Notes: generated by a model not told the origin, from the sequence alone. DNA of 64,000 nucleotides from an uncultured Amylibacter sp. (GCA_943846615.1 OX044354.1:934359-998358), one strand, 5' to 3'; shown: positions 36,755 to 47,337, counted from the first letter of the stretch. Numbers and translations are program-made.

Positions 36755-37447
36755 TTACGCGTCGTCAGCCCCAGAAACGTCATTTTTAGGCGCGGCATCT
36801 TCTGCCTCTTTGGCGGCGGCTTCCGCCTCGCGCTTTTCGCGAATTTCTTTGATTTTTGCCATCAAACGACCCTTGCGGCGCGCCTGATATGCGCGCACCA
36901 GCGGTTTCGAAATGAAATACACGGCAACTGCGCTGACGAAACCGGGGATCAAACCGCCAACCAAATACGGCAAAAACACCGCATGGAAAAATTCAACAAA
37001 GCCATCCCACATCGTGGGCCCATATCCAAACAGGTTTTTAATCCCACTCCAAACACTATTAAACGCATCATGCATCCCATGGCGAATTTTGCGCCACGCC
37101 GTTTCATCTGGCCCCATGCCCAAAATGAACAAGCCTGTACGATAACTGACCACGCCGATAATCGGGAACGTCAAAGGATTGCCGAAAAACGTGCCGATCA
37201 ATGACGACAAAACATTGCCACGCAATAAATACGCCAACCCAGCCGCCAAGAAGAAGTGAAACCCAAAAAGCGGTGAAAAACTGGCAAACGCACCACAAGC
37301 AAACCCAAGTGCAATACGATGCGGTGTATCTGGCAGTCGCTTCAACCGATAGCCTGTGTAATTGATCACACGTCGCCAACCCGCACGCGGATAGAAGCCC
37401 TCTTTGATCCAGGCCCAGTATGACAGTGGATTGCGGCGTTTAAACAT
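36755..37447 (-). CDS. DUF2062 domain-containing membrane protein
   Basis: The 230-residue protein has the DUF2062 core (TPHRIALGFACGAFASFSPLFGFHF, FFGNPLTFPIIG) with three to four membrane helices. It ends in a charged, Ala/Glu/Lys-rich cytoplasmic tail (about 195-230) predicted to be helical. The function is not known. Position between rel and pdxJ is conserved in Rhodobacterales. Confidence 0.87.
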   Translation of the reverse strand: MFKRRNPLSYWAWIKEGFYPRAGWRRVINYTGYRLKRLPDTPHRIALGFACGAFASFSPLFGFHFFLAAGLAYLLRGNVLSSLIGTFFGNPLTFPIIGVVSYRTGLFILGMGPDETAWRKIRHGMHDAFNSVWSGIKNLFGYGPTMWDGFVEFFHAVFLPYLVGGLIPGFVSAVAVYFISKPLVRAYQARRKGRLMAKIKEIREKREAEAAAKEAEDAAPKNDVSGADDA

Positions 37448-37475
37448 GAACGGCTCGGGTGACCTTGGGTAAAAA

Positions 37476-39605
37476 TTAAGTCTTCAGCGTCATTTGATGG
37501 CGGCGCGATTGCAAAACCTGCGCCACATCCGAATCGGCTTCGACGGCGGTAACGATATTCGATAGGTGTTCCACATCTCGCACCTCTATATCAATCGCAA
37601 TGCGGTAAAAATCTTGTTTACGATCACTGAAATGCATATCGACAATATTGCCGTCCTGTTCCGAAATAAGTGTACATATACGGCCTAAAACACCGCTATA
37701 ATGCGCCATTGTGACTTCTATTGTCACCTTGTTCACCGTTTTACTGCGACCTTTGGTCCAGTTTAGATCGATCCAACGTTCCGCCTGATCCTCATATTCG
37801 ATCAAAGTATCACAATGAATTGAATGCACGAACACCCCTTTGCCGCGCGTGGCGATACCAACAATGCGCTCGCCCGGCAATGGCTGGCAACACGGCGCGG
37901 CCTGCACCACCTGATCTGCTTCCAAACCAACGATCTTGGCTTCGGGTTGGTTTACCTCACCGCTTTTGTCGTGCAGCAACGATGGATACAACGCCCCAAC
38001 CAAATCAACACCCGTCAATTCGGCGCTACCCAATTGGGACAAAACTTCGTTGTGATCTTTCAGACCCAACTTTTTCGCGGCCGTGTTCAACGCCTTATCG
38101 GTCGCCTTCTTGCCCACATGTTCCAGCGCCACTCGCGCCAACTCACGGCCTAATTTGATATAACCGGCCTGATGATCTTCGCGCAGGGCACGACGAATAG
38201 CGGATTTGGCACGGCCCGTCTTTACAATATCAATCCATGTTGCCTGTGGACGTTGCCCGACGGCGGTTTGAATATCAACAGACTGCCCGTTGCGTAAACG
38301 TGTCCACAAAGGAACGCGATGCCCATCAACCTTGGCACCCACGGTGGCCGATCCAATGCGTGTGTGAATGGCAAACGCGAAATCAATCGGCGTGGCGCCA
38401 CGGGGCAACTGTACAACATCCCCCTTGGGCGTGAAACAGAACACCTGATCCGCGAACATTTCCAACTTTACGTGTTCCAAGAATTCGTCGTGGTCATCTT
38501 CGTCGCCGATGCGATCTGCAAGGCTGTTTAACCACGATAACGGATCTACCGAAAATCTGTTCTCCGCACGGCGTCCATCTTTATACGCCCAATGCGCTGC
38601 AACGCCGACCTCAGCAACCTCGTGCATTTCACGTGTGCGAATTTGGATTTCCACCAACTTACCATCACGCCCAGCAACAGTTGTATGGATTGAACGATAC
38701 CCGTTGGATTTAGGTGAACTGATGTAATCCTTGAAACGCCCTGGAACCGCCGTCCAACGTTGATGTACAGCGCCCAAGGCGCGGTAAACATCGTCTTCGT
38801 GTTGGGTGATAATACGGAATGCATAAATATCAGATAGGCGCGAAAAGCTTTGTTGCTTCTCTTCCATCTTCCGCCAAATTGAATATGGCTTCTTCTCACG
38901 TCCCGTTATCGATGCTTCGATTTCGTGCGTATTCAACAATGCACGTACATCTTTGATAATCGACGGGATCAAATCCTCCGATTGATCGCGCAACGTGATG
39001 AAACGGCGAATAATTGAATTGCGCCCTTCTGGGTTCAAAACTTTAAACGACAAATCTTCTAACTCGTCGCGCATCCACTGCATACCCATACGCCCAGCAA
39101 GGGGCGCGAAAATGTCCATGGTTTCGCGCGATTTGCTGATCTGTTTGTCATCGCGCATGTGTTTGATTGTGCGCATATTGTGCAACCGGTCGCCCAGCTT
39201 CACTAACAGAACGCGCAAATCTTGTGACATTGCCAACAACAGTTTTCGAAAGTTCTCTGCTTGCTTCGATTGCACCGATGACAATTCCAAATTCGTCAAC
39301 TTGGTAACACCATCAATCAGCTGTGCAATTTCTTCGCCAAAAATATCAGCCACTTCGGCATACGTTGCATCGGTATCTTCAATTGTATCATGCAACAACG
39401 CCGTGATGATCGTTGAATCATCCAGCTTTTGTCCCGCCAAGATTACGGCAACCTCGATAGGATGGGTAAAATACGGCTCGCCAGAATGGCGCGTTTGACC
39501 GTCATGCATACGCAGGCCATAATCATAGGCCTTGCGCACCAGCTCTTCATTAGTTTTCGGATTGTACGTGCGAATGTGATCGATCAGTGTATCGACTTCG
39601 ATCAT
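37476..39605 (-). CDS. Bifunctional (p)ppGpp synthetase/hydrolase RelA/SpoT
   Basis: This enzyme makes and degrades the stringent-response alarmone (p)ppGpp. The 709-residue protein has an N-terminal HD hydrolase domain (HPIEVAVIL, ALLHDTIEDT), a synthetase domain (KSNGYRSIHTTV), a TGS domain (FCFTPKGDVVQLPRGATPIDFAFA) and a C-terminal ACT domain. The intact HD motif points to a bifunctional Rsh. It follows rpoZ by 28 bases. The rpoZ-rel pairing fits, since omega is part of a ppGpp site on RNA polymerase. Confidence 0.96.
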   Translation of the reverse strand: MIEVDTLIDHIRTYNPKTNEELVRKAYDYGLRMHDGQTRHSGEPYFTHPIEVAVILAGQKLDDSTIITALLHDTIEDTDATYAEVADIFGEEIAQLIDGVTKLTNLELSSVQSKQAENFRKLLLAMSQDLRVLLVKLGDRLHNMRTIKHMRDDKQISKSRETMDIFAPLAGRMGMQWMRDELEDLSFKVLNPEGRNSIIRRFITLRDQSEDLIPSIIKDVRALLNTHEIEASITGREKKPYSIWRKMEEKQQSFSRLSDIYAFRIITQHEDDVYRALGAVHQRWTAVPGRFKDYISSPKSNGYRSIHTTVAGRDGKLVEIQIRTREMHEVAEVGVAAHWAYKDGRRAENRFSVDPLSWLNSLADRIGDEDDHDEFLEHVKLEMFADQVFCFTPKGDVVQLPRGATPIDFAFAIHTRIGSATVGAKVDGHRVPLWTRLRNGQSVDIQTAVGQRPQATWIDIVKTGRAKSAIRRALREDHQAGYIKLGRELARVALEHVGKKATDKALNTAAKKLGLKDHNEVLSQLGSAELTGVDLVGALYPSLLHDKSGEVNQPEAKIVGLEADQVVQAAPCCQPLPGERIVGIATRGKGVFVHSIHCDTLIEYEDQAERWIDLNWTKGRSKTVNKVTIEVTMAHYSGVLGRICTLISEQDGNIVDMHFSDRKQDFYRIAIDIEVRDVEHLSNIVTAVEADSDVAQVLQSRRHQMTLKT

Positions 39606-39633
39606 AAAAGTGGCTCCTTAAACAGCCCGCGCG

Positions 39634-39984
39634 TTACTTAACTTCTTGTGCTTCCATCAACGCGCGCAACAAGTTTTCGTCGTTCATGTCATCGCCAGGC
39701 TGATCATCAGCACCGCCCATCAACAATGCCATTTCGTCTTCTTCTGGCTCGTCAACTTCGATCTGTGTTTGATGGCTTTGAACGGCTGCTTCGTGCAGGT
39801 TCGCCGCCGTCAATGTTTCCTCTGCGATTTCGCGCAATGCAACAACAGGATTCTTGTCGTTATCGCGTGGAACCGTCAATTCGGAACCCGATGAAATTTC
39901 GCGTGCACGGTGTGCAGCAAGCATAACCAAATCAAAACGATTAGGAACTTTATCTACGCAATCTTCAACAGTTACACGTGCCAT
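39634..39984 (-). CDS. rpoZ: DNA-directed RNA polymerase subunit omega
   Basis: The 116-residue protein begins [30 protein letters not shown], the omega signature, and ends with an acidic tail. Omega helps assemble RNA polymerase. TTGGAG precedes the ATG. The 79-base gap to folK contains its leader. Confidence 0.95.
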   Translation of the reverse strand: MARVTVEDCVDKVPNRFDLVMLAAHRAREISSGSELTVPRDNDKNPVVALREIAEETLTAANLHEAAVQSHQTQIEVDEPEEDEMALLMGGADDQPGDDMNDENLLRALMEAQEVK

Positions 39985-40063
39985 CTGGAAACTCCAAAAT
40001 ATAAGGATATCAACGAAAGCCGATCTTTACGGGTTTTTTTAAATAATGGCAAGGGCAGATGAG

Positions 40064-40648
40064 TCAGTTATTTGGCTGATATTTACGGATTTCATTCACC
40101 AGACCATCAGGCAAAGCATCGTACATTTGAGTGGTCGTTTTTCCCAAAATCGGATGCACCCATTCGGGCGCAACTTCCATCATCGGCACCAAAACAAACG
40201 CACGATCTTGGATGCGCGGATGTGGTAACAACATCTGTTCAGGTGTGCGCTTCATTTGCTCACTCAGCGCCATATCAATCCAATCCCGCACGACGCTTTC
40301 GTCGGGCTTAACCAATTCTTCATAGCTTAAGAGGTCTATATCTATAACACGTTGCTCCCAGCGATTGCCACGAACCCGCCCTAATTCGGCCTCTATTGCG
40401 TGGAACTCTGCTAATAATTCTTCGGGCGACAGCTCGGTTTCGGCGGCCAGAACGCAATTTATAAAATCCGGCCCAGCCCCTATTGGAAAGGCAGGTGTTT
40501 GATAAAATTGACTTTTATTTGATAATGTGATACTTTCAATCAATAGCTTTTCAATTGCGCATTCTACCAAATGCAACGTACCCACTAAATTATCAGATGA
40601 ATTCGACCCCAAGGCGACGAGGACATTCTTTTTTTTACTAGTTAACAT
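40064..40648 (-). CDS. folK: 2-amino-4-hydroxy-6-hydroxymethyldihydropteridine pyrophosphokinase
   Basis: FolK transfers pyrophosphate to the pterin in folate synthesis. The 194-residue protein shows VLVALGSNSSDN, the QFYQTPAF motif, the RWEQRVIDIDLLSY signature and LPHPRIQDRAFVLVPM. An insertion around residues 118-137 (KPDESVVRDWIDMALSEQMK) lengthens it compared with E. coli. It is divergent from the NYN gene. Confidence 0.94.
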   Translation of the reverse strand: MLTSKKKNVLVALGSNSSDNLVGTLHLVECAIEKLLIESITLSNKSQFYQTPAFPIGAGPDFINCVLAAETELSPEELLAEFHAIEAELGRVRGNRWEQRVIDIDLLSYEELVKPDESVVRDWIDMALSEQMKRTPEQMLLPHPRIQDRAFVLVPMMEVAPEWVHPILGKTTTQMYDALPDGLVNEIRKYQPNN

Positions 40649-40761
40649 TTGCTGTTGATCATTCCCGTTCTATGCGTAAGGTGCATCAGCTTCTTCGAAC
40701 CGTCCTCGTCTAACACGCAACCGACGTTTTTGTCGACGAAGCTTTATAAAAAGGACTTATT

Positions 40762-41355
40762 ATGTTTTATCGTGACGAGCGATTGGCGCTCTTTATTGAT
40801 GGATCTAACCTCTATGCTGCTGCAAAGGCGTTAGATTTTGATATTGACTACAAACTCTTACGGACAGAATTCATGAGACGGGGCAAATTACTGCGCGCGT
40901 TTTATTACACTGCTCTGTTAGAGAACGAAGAATATTCACCTATCCGCCCACTGGTTGATTGGTTGAATTACAACGGTTTCACTATGGTGACGAAAACAGC
41001 CAAGGAATACACTGATTCCATGGGTCGTCGCAAAGTGAAGGGAAATATGGACATTGAATTGGCCGTAAATGCGATGGAATTGGCACCGCATGTGGATCAT
41101 ATCGTGTTGTTTTCCGGCGACGGCGACTTCCGCCCATTGGTTGAATCAATTCAGCGCCAAGGTGTGCGCGTATCAGTTGTTTCAACAATCCGCAGCCAAC
41201 CACCAATGATTTCTGACGAATTGCGTCGTCAGGCCGATAACTTTATCGAGCTTGATGAATTGCGCGATGTCGTTGGTCGTCCTCCACGCCCAGAATCGTC
41301 TTATGCACAAACCAGCAACAGCGAAGTTGAGCCAGAAACAGAATCCGCTGACTAG
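40762..41355 (+). CDS. NYN domain protein (LabA/DUF88 family)
   Basis: The 197-residue protein has a PIN-like NYN nuclease fold: ALFIDGSNLYAAAKAL with the first catalytic Asp, KGNMDIELAVNAMELA, and VLFSGDGDFRPLVESIQRQG with a further Asp pair. LabA-type proteins are proposed RNases or RNA-binding regulators. The tail (about 170-197) is acidic and probably disordered. AAAAAGGACTT precedes the ATG. Confidence 0.88.
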   Translation: MFYRDERLALFIDGSNLYAAAKALDFDIDYKLLRTEFMRRGKLLRAFYYTALLENEEYSPIRPLVDWLNYNGFTMVTKTAKEYTDSMGRRKVKGNMDIELAVNAMELAPHVDHIVLFSGDGDFRPLVESIQRQGVRVSVVSTIRSQPPMISDELRRQADNFIELDELRDVVGRPPRPESSYAQTSNSEVEPETESAD

Positions 41356-41379
41356 GCACCTGTTTCAAAAATGAATTTT

Positions 41380-41410
41380 AAAACCCCGCCTTTTGGTGGG
41401 GTTTTATTTT
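41380..41410 (+). terminator. Intrinsic terminator after the NYN gene
   Basis: An 8-10-bp stem (AAACCCCGCC against GTGGGGTTTT, 5-base loop) is followed by TTATTTT. It lies about 25 bases after the stop. Confidence 0.85.
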
Positions 41411-41471
41411 GCCAGACTGGGACACAGAAAACCCATTGTGCAATGCGCAATTGACGGTTTAAAACACACCC

Positions 41472-42422
41472 ATGACAAAACCAGCACTCAACCTTTACCT
41501 TGCAGCACCGCGCGGATTTTGCGCTGGCGTTGATCGCGCAATCAAAATCGTCGAAATGGCGCTTGAAAAATGGGGCGCACCCGTCTTTGTGCGTCACGAA
41601 ATCGTGCACAATAAATACGTGGTCGATGACCTGCGCGCCAAAGGCGCCGTCTTCGTAGAGGAATTGGATGAATGCCCCGATGATCGCCCCGTAATATTTT
41701 CCGCCCACGGCGTTCCAAAATCCGTACCCGCCGCAGCCCAAGCACGCGAAATGGTTTTCGTTGATGCAACGTGCCCACTGGTTTCCAAGGTGCATATCGA
41801 GGCGGAACGCCACCACTCAAACGGTCTGCAAATGGTGATGATCGGTCACGACGGCCACCCCGAAACCGTTGGTACAATGGGTCAACTCCCCGACGGCGAA
41901 GTCCTGTTGGTCGAAACCCCCGCCGATGTCGCCCACCTATCGCCCCGCGACCCAGATCAACTGGCCTATATCACCCAAACAACCCTGTCGGTTGACGACA
42001 CAATCGAAATCGTCGCCGCCCTTCAGTCCCGTTTCCCCAAAATCGTCGGCCCCCACAAAGAAGACATCTGCTACGCAACCACCAACCGCCAAGAAGCGGT
42101 CAAGGCTGTCGCCCCCAAGGTCGACGCTTTACTTGTCATCGGCGCACCAAACTCGTCCAATTCCAAACGTCTGGTCGAGGTCGGAAAATCCGCTGGCTGT
42201 GAATATTCCCAACTGGTGCAACGCGCCACAGACATCGACTGGCGCGCATTACAGGGCGCAAAATCCATCGGCATCACGGCGGGCGCATCCGCCCCCGAGG
42301 TCTTGATCAACGAGGTGATAACCGCATTCACCGATCGCTTCGACGTGACCGAAGAGATCGTTGAAACCGCTGTTGAAAACGTCGAATTCAAGGTTCCACG
42401 TATTTTGCGCCAAACCGTATGA
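41472..42422 (+). CDS. ispH: 4-hydroxy-3-methylbut-2-enyl diphosphate reductase
   Basis: IspH is the 4Fe-4S enzyme that makes IPP and DMAPP in the last step of the MEP pathway. The three cluster cysteines are in [25 protein letters not shown] and SAGCEYSQL, and [11 protein letters not shown] binds the diphosphate. At 316 residues it is complete. No clear ribosome-binding site is seen before the ATG. It overlaps the next gene by four bases. Confidence 0.95.
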   Translation: MTKPALNLYLAAPRGFCAGVDRAIKIVEMALEKWGAPVFVRHEIVHNKYVVDDLRAKGAVFVEELDECPDDRPVIFSAHGVPKSVPAAAQAREMVFVDATCPLVSKVHIEAERHHSNGLQMVMIGHDGHPETVGTMGQLPDGEVLLVETPADVAHLSPRDPDQLAYITQTTLSVDDTIEIVAALQSRFPKIVGPHKEDICYATTNRQEAVKAVAPKVDALLVIGAPNSSNSKRLVEVGKSAGCEYSQLVQRATDIDWRALQGAKSIGITAGASAPEVLINEVITAFTDRFDVTEEIVETAVENVEFKVPRILRQTV

Positions 42423-42886
42423 TCTCACGCAATGTAAAAATTGCTACGCTTCTCCTCGTAACACCGTTGTTGATCGGTATGATTGGTCTTTTTTTACCCT
42501 TCATCGACCAAGTTTTAAGGGATCACTTCGGTACGCATTCGGGTCGTATCATCAACACCTATGCCGTCATTTTATATGGCTTCTTCGTCGGTTCATATTG
42601 GGGGTTCTCAACAACCAAGGAAGCAACAAATTTCACACCTTATGTGCTCACGGTAATTGCGGCAGTTTTTATACTTTTGATCTACTCAGTTGGCGCAACA
42701 TACCGTTCATTTGCTTTGATAGCTTGCTTTATTTTGCTACTTCCAATCGATCTATATTTCGCAAAACACATGCTTGCACCAATTTGGTGGATGCGGTTTA
42801 AAATTCCGCTAACCGGGATCATAATTTTTTGCCTCCTCACGCGACGTTTCATAAACTTCGTCCTCGCTACCTTGGCCCTCACATGA
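42419..42886 (+). CDS. DUF3429-like membrane protein
   Basis: The 155-residue protein is almost entirely membrane helices, about five. [23 protein letters not shown] region resembles the DUF3429 pattern of a glycine-rich helix followed by W-G. The function is unknown. The region is more AT-rich than its neighbours. It is coupled to ispH before it and the methyltransferase after it by ATGA overlaps. Confidence 0.7.
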   Translation: MISRNVKIATLLLVTPLLIGMIGLFLPFIDQVLRDHFGTHSGRIINTYAVILYGFFVGSYWGFSTTKEATNFTPYVLTVIAAVFILLIYSVGATYRSFALIACFILLLPIDLYFAKHMLAPIWWMRFKIPLTGIIIFCLLTRRFINFVLATLALT

Positions 42887-43473
42887 CCGACACAAAAACC
42901 ATCTCCTACTACGATGCTTCCGTTGACGCCTACATCGACATGGTCAGTCGTGACAAACCCGATGCAGATCTACAATCCTTCATTGATACAGTTCCAAAGG
43001 GTGGAACGGTGCTTGATCTTGGCTGTGGCCCTGGAAACTCCGCCGCAATGATGCAGGCGGCAGGCCTGATCGCATATGCAACTGACGCCAGCGCCGAAAT
43101 GGTACGCGCTGCAAACGAACGCTTTGGCGTCAACGCAACACAGGCACGCTTCGATGAACTGGCAGACATTGCAAAATACGACGGCATCTGGGCCAATTTT
43201 TCTTTGCTGCACGCCCCAAAATTCGAAATGCCCGCAAACCTAACCCGCATCCATACCGCACTAAAACCAAACGGGTATCTACACATCGGGCTTAAGTTGG
43301 GTGATGGCGAACACCGCGATAAACTTGGGCGTAACTATACGTACTTCCAACCCGAAGAACTCAAATCCCTACTCATCAACGCGGGTTTCACCCCGCACAG
43401 CGAACGTTTCGATTCCACCCTGTCTATGACAGGTGACCGCGACCCCTTTATGATTGTGACTGCCTATGCCTAA
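42883..43473 (+). CDS. Class I SAM-dependent methyltransferase
   Basis: The 196-residue protein has the SAM-binding motif [15 protein letters not shown] at about 41-55, then ATDASAEMV and FSLLHAPK. The N-terminus [17 protein letters not shown] is typical of small methyltransferases of unknown target. The start at 42883 overlaps the previous stop; the frame opens at 42829 within the membrane gene. Confidence 0.85.
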   Translation: MTDTKTISYYDASVDAYIDMVSRDKPDADLQSFIDTVPKGGTVLDLGCGPGNSAAMMQAAGLIAYATDASAEMVRAANERFGVNATQARFDELADIAKYDGIWANFSLLHAPKFEMPANLTRIHTALKPNGYLHIGLKLGDGEHRDKLGRNYTYFQPEELKSLLINAGFTPHSERFDSTLSMTGDRDPFMIVTAYA

Positions 43474-43918
43474 ATTATTTGCCTACACCGACGGTGCATG
43501 TTCTGGAAACCCTGGCCCGGGCGGATGGGGCGTTTTGATGTTCGCCAAGGACGGCGATACCATCTTGAAATCCCGCGATCTATCTGGCGGCGCGGCGGAA
43601 ACGACAAACAACAAAATGGAACTCACCGCCGCGATCATGGCACTGGAAACACTGGAACGTCCCAGTGAAATTACAATCGTCACCGACAGCTCGTATGTCA
43701 AAGACGGTATCACGACATGGATACATGGCTGGAAGAAAAACGGCTGGAAAACTGCCGCCAAAAAACCAGTGAAAAACGAAGAGCTCTGGAAACGTCTGGA
43801 CGCGGCAACCACCCGCCACACCGTCACATGGGAATGGATCAAGGGCCACGCAGGGCACGTCGAAAATGAACGCGCCGATGAATTGGCGCGTGAGGGGATG
43901 GAACCGTTTAAACCCTAA
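43466..43918 (+). CDS. rnhA: Ribonuclease HI
   Basis: RNase HI degrades RNA in RNA-DNA hybrids. The 150-residue enzyme has the four carboxylates: Asp8 in [16 protein letters not shown], Glu in [10 protein letters not shown], Asp in VTDSSYV and the C-terminal Asp in [12 protein letters not shown]. It overlaps the methyltransferase by eight bases. Confidence 0.96.
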   Translation: MPKLFAYTDGACSGNPGPGGWGVLMFAKDGDTILKSRDLSGGAAETTNNKMELTAAIMALETLERPSEITIVTDSSYVKDGITTWIHGWKKNGWKTAAKKPVKNEELWKRLDAATTRHTVTWEWIKGHAGHVENERADELAREGMEPFKP

Positions 43919-43927
43919 CGGCCTTTC

Positions 43928-44179
43928 TTATCGCCCGACAAAATACGTGCGGTAAATCCAAATCAAAACAACCGCGCCAATCAACCCGCCAATAAACAAA
44001 CTGCCAACCGAACTGGCACCCATCATCAAAACAGCCAATCCACGCAGGATAATGCCGCCAAAAATCGCGCCCAAAACACCGATCGCGGCGGCGACCCAAA
44101 TGCTAACATTCAGCTTCATAAAATGAACAGCAATCGCACCCGCAGCGGCGCCAACAATCAAAACAATTAATACAGGCAT
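43928..44179 (-). CDS. Small three-helix membrane protein (GlsB/YeaQ-like)
   Basis: The 83-residue protein has three glycine-rich membrane segments (about 2-18, 26-45 and 56-76), with GAIFGGIILRGL and GGLIGAVVLIWIYR. It looks like the transglycosylase-associated / GlsB-YeaQ family of stress-linked membrane proteins. AAGGAGGG before the ATG is a very strong ribosome-binding site. The family call is moderate. Confidence 0.72.
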   Translation of the reverse strand: MPVLIVLIVGAAAGAIAVHFMKLNVSIWVAAAIGVLGAIFGGIILRGLAVLMMGASSVGSLFIGGLIGAVVLIWIYRTYFVGR

Positions 44180-44221
44180 ATGGCCCTCCTTCCCTTTATA
44201 TATAGGGAAATTTCGCGAATT

Positions 44222-45124
44222 TTAAAGACGCTTACCGTTTTCTAACGGATATCCGCGCACAAACACATCCACATCCATCGCGCCCTTGCCCGCACGTTGC
44301 AACCGCGTCAACGCAACCGCACCATCACCACAAGCAACAGTAACTTGATCAATCACTTCACCCGCTTGCCCAGCGCCATCGACGACATTGCTCATCAGCA
44401 CCTTAACCCGCTGATCACCATCGGCAAACCACGCACCCGGAAAAGGTGACAATCCACGAATATGGCGATCCACATCCGCCGCCGATTGGGCCCAATCAAT
44501 CTGCGCCTCGGCCTTCTCGATCTTCTTGGCATATGTCACGCCATCATCCGACTGTACAACAGGCGTCAAATCATCCAACTGACCCAGCGCCGTAACAATC
44601 GCGCCCGCACCAATTTCCGCTAACCGATCATGCAAAACCAACGTGGTATCCGTATCCAAAATCGCGGTCTCTTCACGCAACAAAATAGGTCCAGTATCCA
44701 GCCCCGCTTCCATTTGCATAATACAAACACCCGTCGTCGCATCACCCGCCATAATCGCACGATGGATCGGCGCGGCCCCACGCCAACGCGGCAACAAACT
44801 TGCATGAATATTCAAACAGCCCTTCGCGGGCGCGTCCAAAATCACCTGTGGCAATATCAAACCATAGGCCACAACAACTGCCACATCTGCATTCAACGAA
44901 ACAAACGCATCAACATCCGCACCATCCTTAAAATTCACTGGATACCGAACATCCAAACCCAGCTCTTCTGCGCGTTTGTGCACAGGCGTCGGGCGATCCT
45001 TCTTACCACGCCCCGCAGGGCGCGGTGGCTGGCAATAAGCGGCGGCAATCTCGTGCCCTGCCTCAACCAGCGCATCCAAAACAGGCACAGAGAAATCAGG
45101 CGTTCCCATAAATACAATACGCAT
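44222..45124 (-). CDS. fmt: Methionyl-tRNA formyltransferase
   Basis: Fmt adds the formyl group to initiator Met-tRNA. The 300-residue protein starts [23 protein letters not shown] and has the catalytic [20 protein letters not shown] (about 109-128) and the folate-site VAYGLILPQ. It forms an operon with the two def genes: def, def-like, fmt, with one-base overlaps. Confidence 0.96.
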   Translation of the reverse strand: MRIVFMGTPDFSVPVLDALVEAGHEIAAAYCQPPRPAGRGKKDRPTPVHKRAEELGLDVRYPVNFKDGADVDAFVSLNADVAVVVAYGLILPQVILDAPAKGCLNIHASLLPRWRGAAPIHRAIMAGDATTGVCIMQMEAGLDTGPILLREETAILDTDTTLVLHDRLAEIGAGAIVTALGQLDDLTPVVQSDDGVTYAKKIEKAEAQIDWAQSAADVDRHIRGLSPFPGAWFADGDQRVKVLMSNVVDGAGQAGEVIDQVTVACGDGAVALTRLQRAGKGAMDVDVFVRGYPLENGKRL

Positions 45125-45633
45125 TACAACAGCCCCTTTTTCACCAGCTTTTGCGATTTCGTAATCAACATCTTACGCTTCGTTGCGCTCAACCGATCGA
45201 AAAACATCTTACCTTGCAAATGATCAATCTGATGCTGAACCGATGTCGCCCAAAGGCCGACAAAATCACGCTCTACCGCTTCACCGTTCTCATCCATAAA
45301 CGCCACAGTAACCGCACGCGGGCGTTTCAGGTTTGCCCAAACACCGGGCAAATTCGGACTCCCCTCTTGATGCTCGCGCATCACACCAGAGGCATGCAAA
45401 ATCACGGGGTTCGCCATCGCAACAGGTTCCGCATGACCATCACCTGCGTCCACCACGGCCAATGCTCGCGTAATCCCAATCTGACACGCCGCCAAACCAA
45501 CACCAGGCATGTCATACATGCTGTCGAACATATCTTTCCAAATACCGCGTTCCACATCTGTGATCGCTTCAACGGGATCACAAACCACCGACAATCGCTT
45601 ATCGGGATATGGAATAAACGGGCGAACCGCCAT
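45124..45633 (-). CDS. Degenerate peptide deformylase paralogue
   Basis: The 169-residue protein has the deformylase fold but altered active-site motifs. GVGLAACQ (44-51) replaces [16 protein letters not shown] (90-97) has Ser92 in place of the metal-binding Cys, and HQIDH (134-138) has Gln135 in place of the catalytic Glu. With both the Cys ligand and the Glu missing, ordinary deformylase activity is unlikely. The reading frame is intact and kept between fmt and a normal def, so it probably has another role such as binding N-terminal formyl-Met or regulating its partner. Confidence 0.88.
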   Translation of the reverse strand: MAVRPFIPYPDKRLSVVCDPVEAITDVERGIWKDMFDSMYDMPGVGLAACQIGITRALAVVDAGDGHAEPVAMANPVILHASGVMREHQEGSPNLPGVWANLKRPRAVTVAFMDENGEAVERDFVGLWATSVQHQIDHLQGKMFFDRLSATKRKMLITKSQKLVKKGLL

Positions 45634-46151
45634 CAGGCACGCGCCAATTCTTTTTTGTATTTCACCATCTTCTTGGTCATCATCGAACGCTTCATCCGCG
45701 TCAAATGATCGATGAACAATACGCCGTTCAGATGGTCCAATTCATGTTGCGCACATGTCGCCCACAACCCATCGAATTGTTGCTCATGTGGTTTACCATC
45801 AATATCCAAAAACGACATGCGCACCTGTGCGGGGCGCTCAACATCCTCAAACAATTCTGGCAGGGATAAACATCCCTCTTGATGCACATTCAAATCATCC
45901 GACGACCACGTGATTTCGGGATTAATCAAAACCAACGGCTGGCTATCCGTTTCCTCATCCGTGCAATCCATCACGAAAATACGCGCCATCGATCCCACCT
46001 GTGGCGCGGCCAAACCGACACCAGGTGCATCATACATGGTTTCCAACATGCTATCCGCCAACTTGCGAGTTTCAGCATCAACAGCGGGCACAACATCACA
46101 GGTCTTTTTCAGACGTGGATCAGGGTGCAAAAGAATAGGTAATAAGGACAT
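45633..46151 (-). CDS. def: Peptide deformylase
   Basis: Def removes the formyl group from new proteins. The 172-residue enzyme has all three motifs: GVGLAAPQVG (44-53), EGCLSLPE (92-99, Cys94 ligand) and QHELDHLNG (His136, Glu137, His140). It is the first gene of the def / def-like / fmt operon. Confidence 0.96.
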   Translation of the reverse strand: MSLLPILLHPDPRLKKTCDVVPAVDAETRKLADSMLETMYDAPGVGLAAPQVGSMARIFVMDCTDEETDSQPLVLINPEITWSSDDLNVHQEGCLSLPELFEDVERPAQVRMSFLDIDGKPHEQQFDGLWATCAQHELDHLNGVLFIDHLTRMKRSMMTKKMVKYKKELARA

Positions 46152-46275
46152 ACCCGCGATCTATGCGATATAGGATTGGGGTTCAAGACCCCAACGCCCC
46201 ACATGATTTGATCTAGCGCAAGGAAATCCCCCCCAAACCCGGCTAATCAGGTGCAAACGCGCACAGGATCACAAC

Positions 46276-47337
46276 ATGGAATATCTCTTGGAAACCCACG
46301 GCGAACCCGTACTTCTCTTCGCTTTTGGTGGCCTCATCGGGCTTATCTTTGGCGCCGCCGCCTATCGATCCGAATTCTGCCTACGCGCCGCAACGGTCGA
46401 GGTCGCTGATGGTCACTTCAGCAAACGCTTATCTATCTGGCTGATCGCATTTTGTGCGGCGGTCTTTGCGGTGCAATCCGCCATCGCAATGGAATGGCTG
46501 GCGGTCAACGACGCGCGTCAAATCGCAAATATCGGCAGCATCTCTGGCGCAATCATCGGCGGTTTGATGTTTGGCGCTGGCATGGTTTTGGCACGTGGCT
46601 GCGCCAGTCGCCTCTTGGTGCTCTCTGCCACGGGGAACCTACGCGCAATCATCACGGGATTGGTGTTAACAATCGTGGCACAGGTATCGCTGACAGGGGC
46701 GCTATCACAAACCCGCATAAACCTGTCTGGTCTTTGGTCGGTTCAGGGCGGTGCCACCCGCGATATTTTGGCTATCATCGGGTTAAATGCAACATCCACC
46801 GCCTTGATCGCGGCGGCCTGCCTGATCGCATCACTGGCCTTCGCAATCCACACACGGGTGGACAGGATAAAAATCATCGCGGCTGGCATCGTCGGCTTGG
46901 CCGTTGCCGGCGGCTGGATCGGCACCTATCAAATCGCACAGGCCTCATTCGATGTCGTTCCCATCTCCTCCATCACATTCACTGGCCCATCAACCGATAC
47001 ACTGATGGCCTTGGTTACTTCACCACAAATCGCATTGGATTTCGGCGTCGGCTTGGTGCCGGGTGTCGCTATCGGCGCGGCAATCGCTGCAATGCTCACG
47101 GGTGGCTTTCACATCCAACGCTTTGGTCCAGACACCCCAATGGAACGCTACCTGATTGGCGCATGCCTAATGGGCTTCGGCAGCATGCTGGCAGGCGGCT
47201 GTGCGGTCGGCGCAGGCATGTCAGGGGGCGCGATTTTCTCACTCACCGCATGGATTGCTATCGCATGCATGTGGATCGGTGCAATGACCACACACCGCTT
47301 GCTAAACACCTCGATGATTACACAACCCGCATCCTAA
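46276..47337 (+). CDS. YeeE/YedE family sulfur-compound transporter
   Basis: The 353-residue protein has about nine to ten membrane segments in two repeats. Each repeat carries a conserved cysteine in a G-rich turn (ARGCASRLLVL and AGGCAVGAGMSGG), and there is a further FCLRAA near residue 35. In the YeeE (TsuA) family such cysteines line a path for thiosulfate. Uptake of thiosulfate or a similar compound is therefore likely. CAGGATCACAAC precedes the ATG. Confidence 0.88.
   Translation: MEYLLETHGEPVLLFAFGGLIGLIFGAAAYRSEFCLRAATVEVADGHFSKRLSIWLIAFCAAVFAVQSAIAMEWLAVNDARQIANIGSISGAIIGGLMFGAGMVLARGCASRLLVLSATGNLRAIITGLVLTIVAQVSLTGALSQTRINLSGLWSVQGGATRDILAIIGLNATSTALIAAACLIASLAFAIHTRVDRIKIIAAGIVGLAVAGGWIGTYQIAQASFDVVPISSITFTGPSTDTLMALVTSPQIALDFGVGLVPGVAIGAAIAAMLTGGFHIQRFGPDTPMERYLIGACLMGFGSMLAGGCAVGAGMSGGAIFSLTAWIAIACMWIGAMTTHRLLNTSMITQPAS

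Noticed and set aside
46176..46194. A 7-bp stem with TCAAG loop upstream of def that looks like a tRNA T-arm (GGGGTTCAAGACCCC)
   Set aside because: No matching 5' acceptor strand or other arms lie within 80 bases upstream, which is the def coding region.
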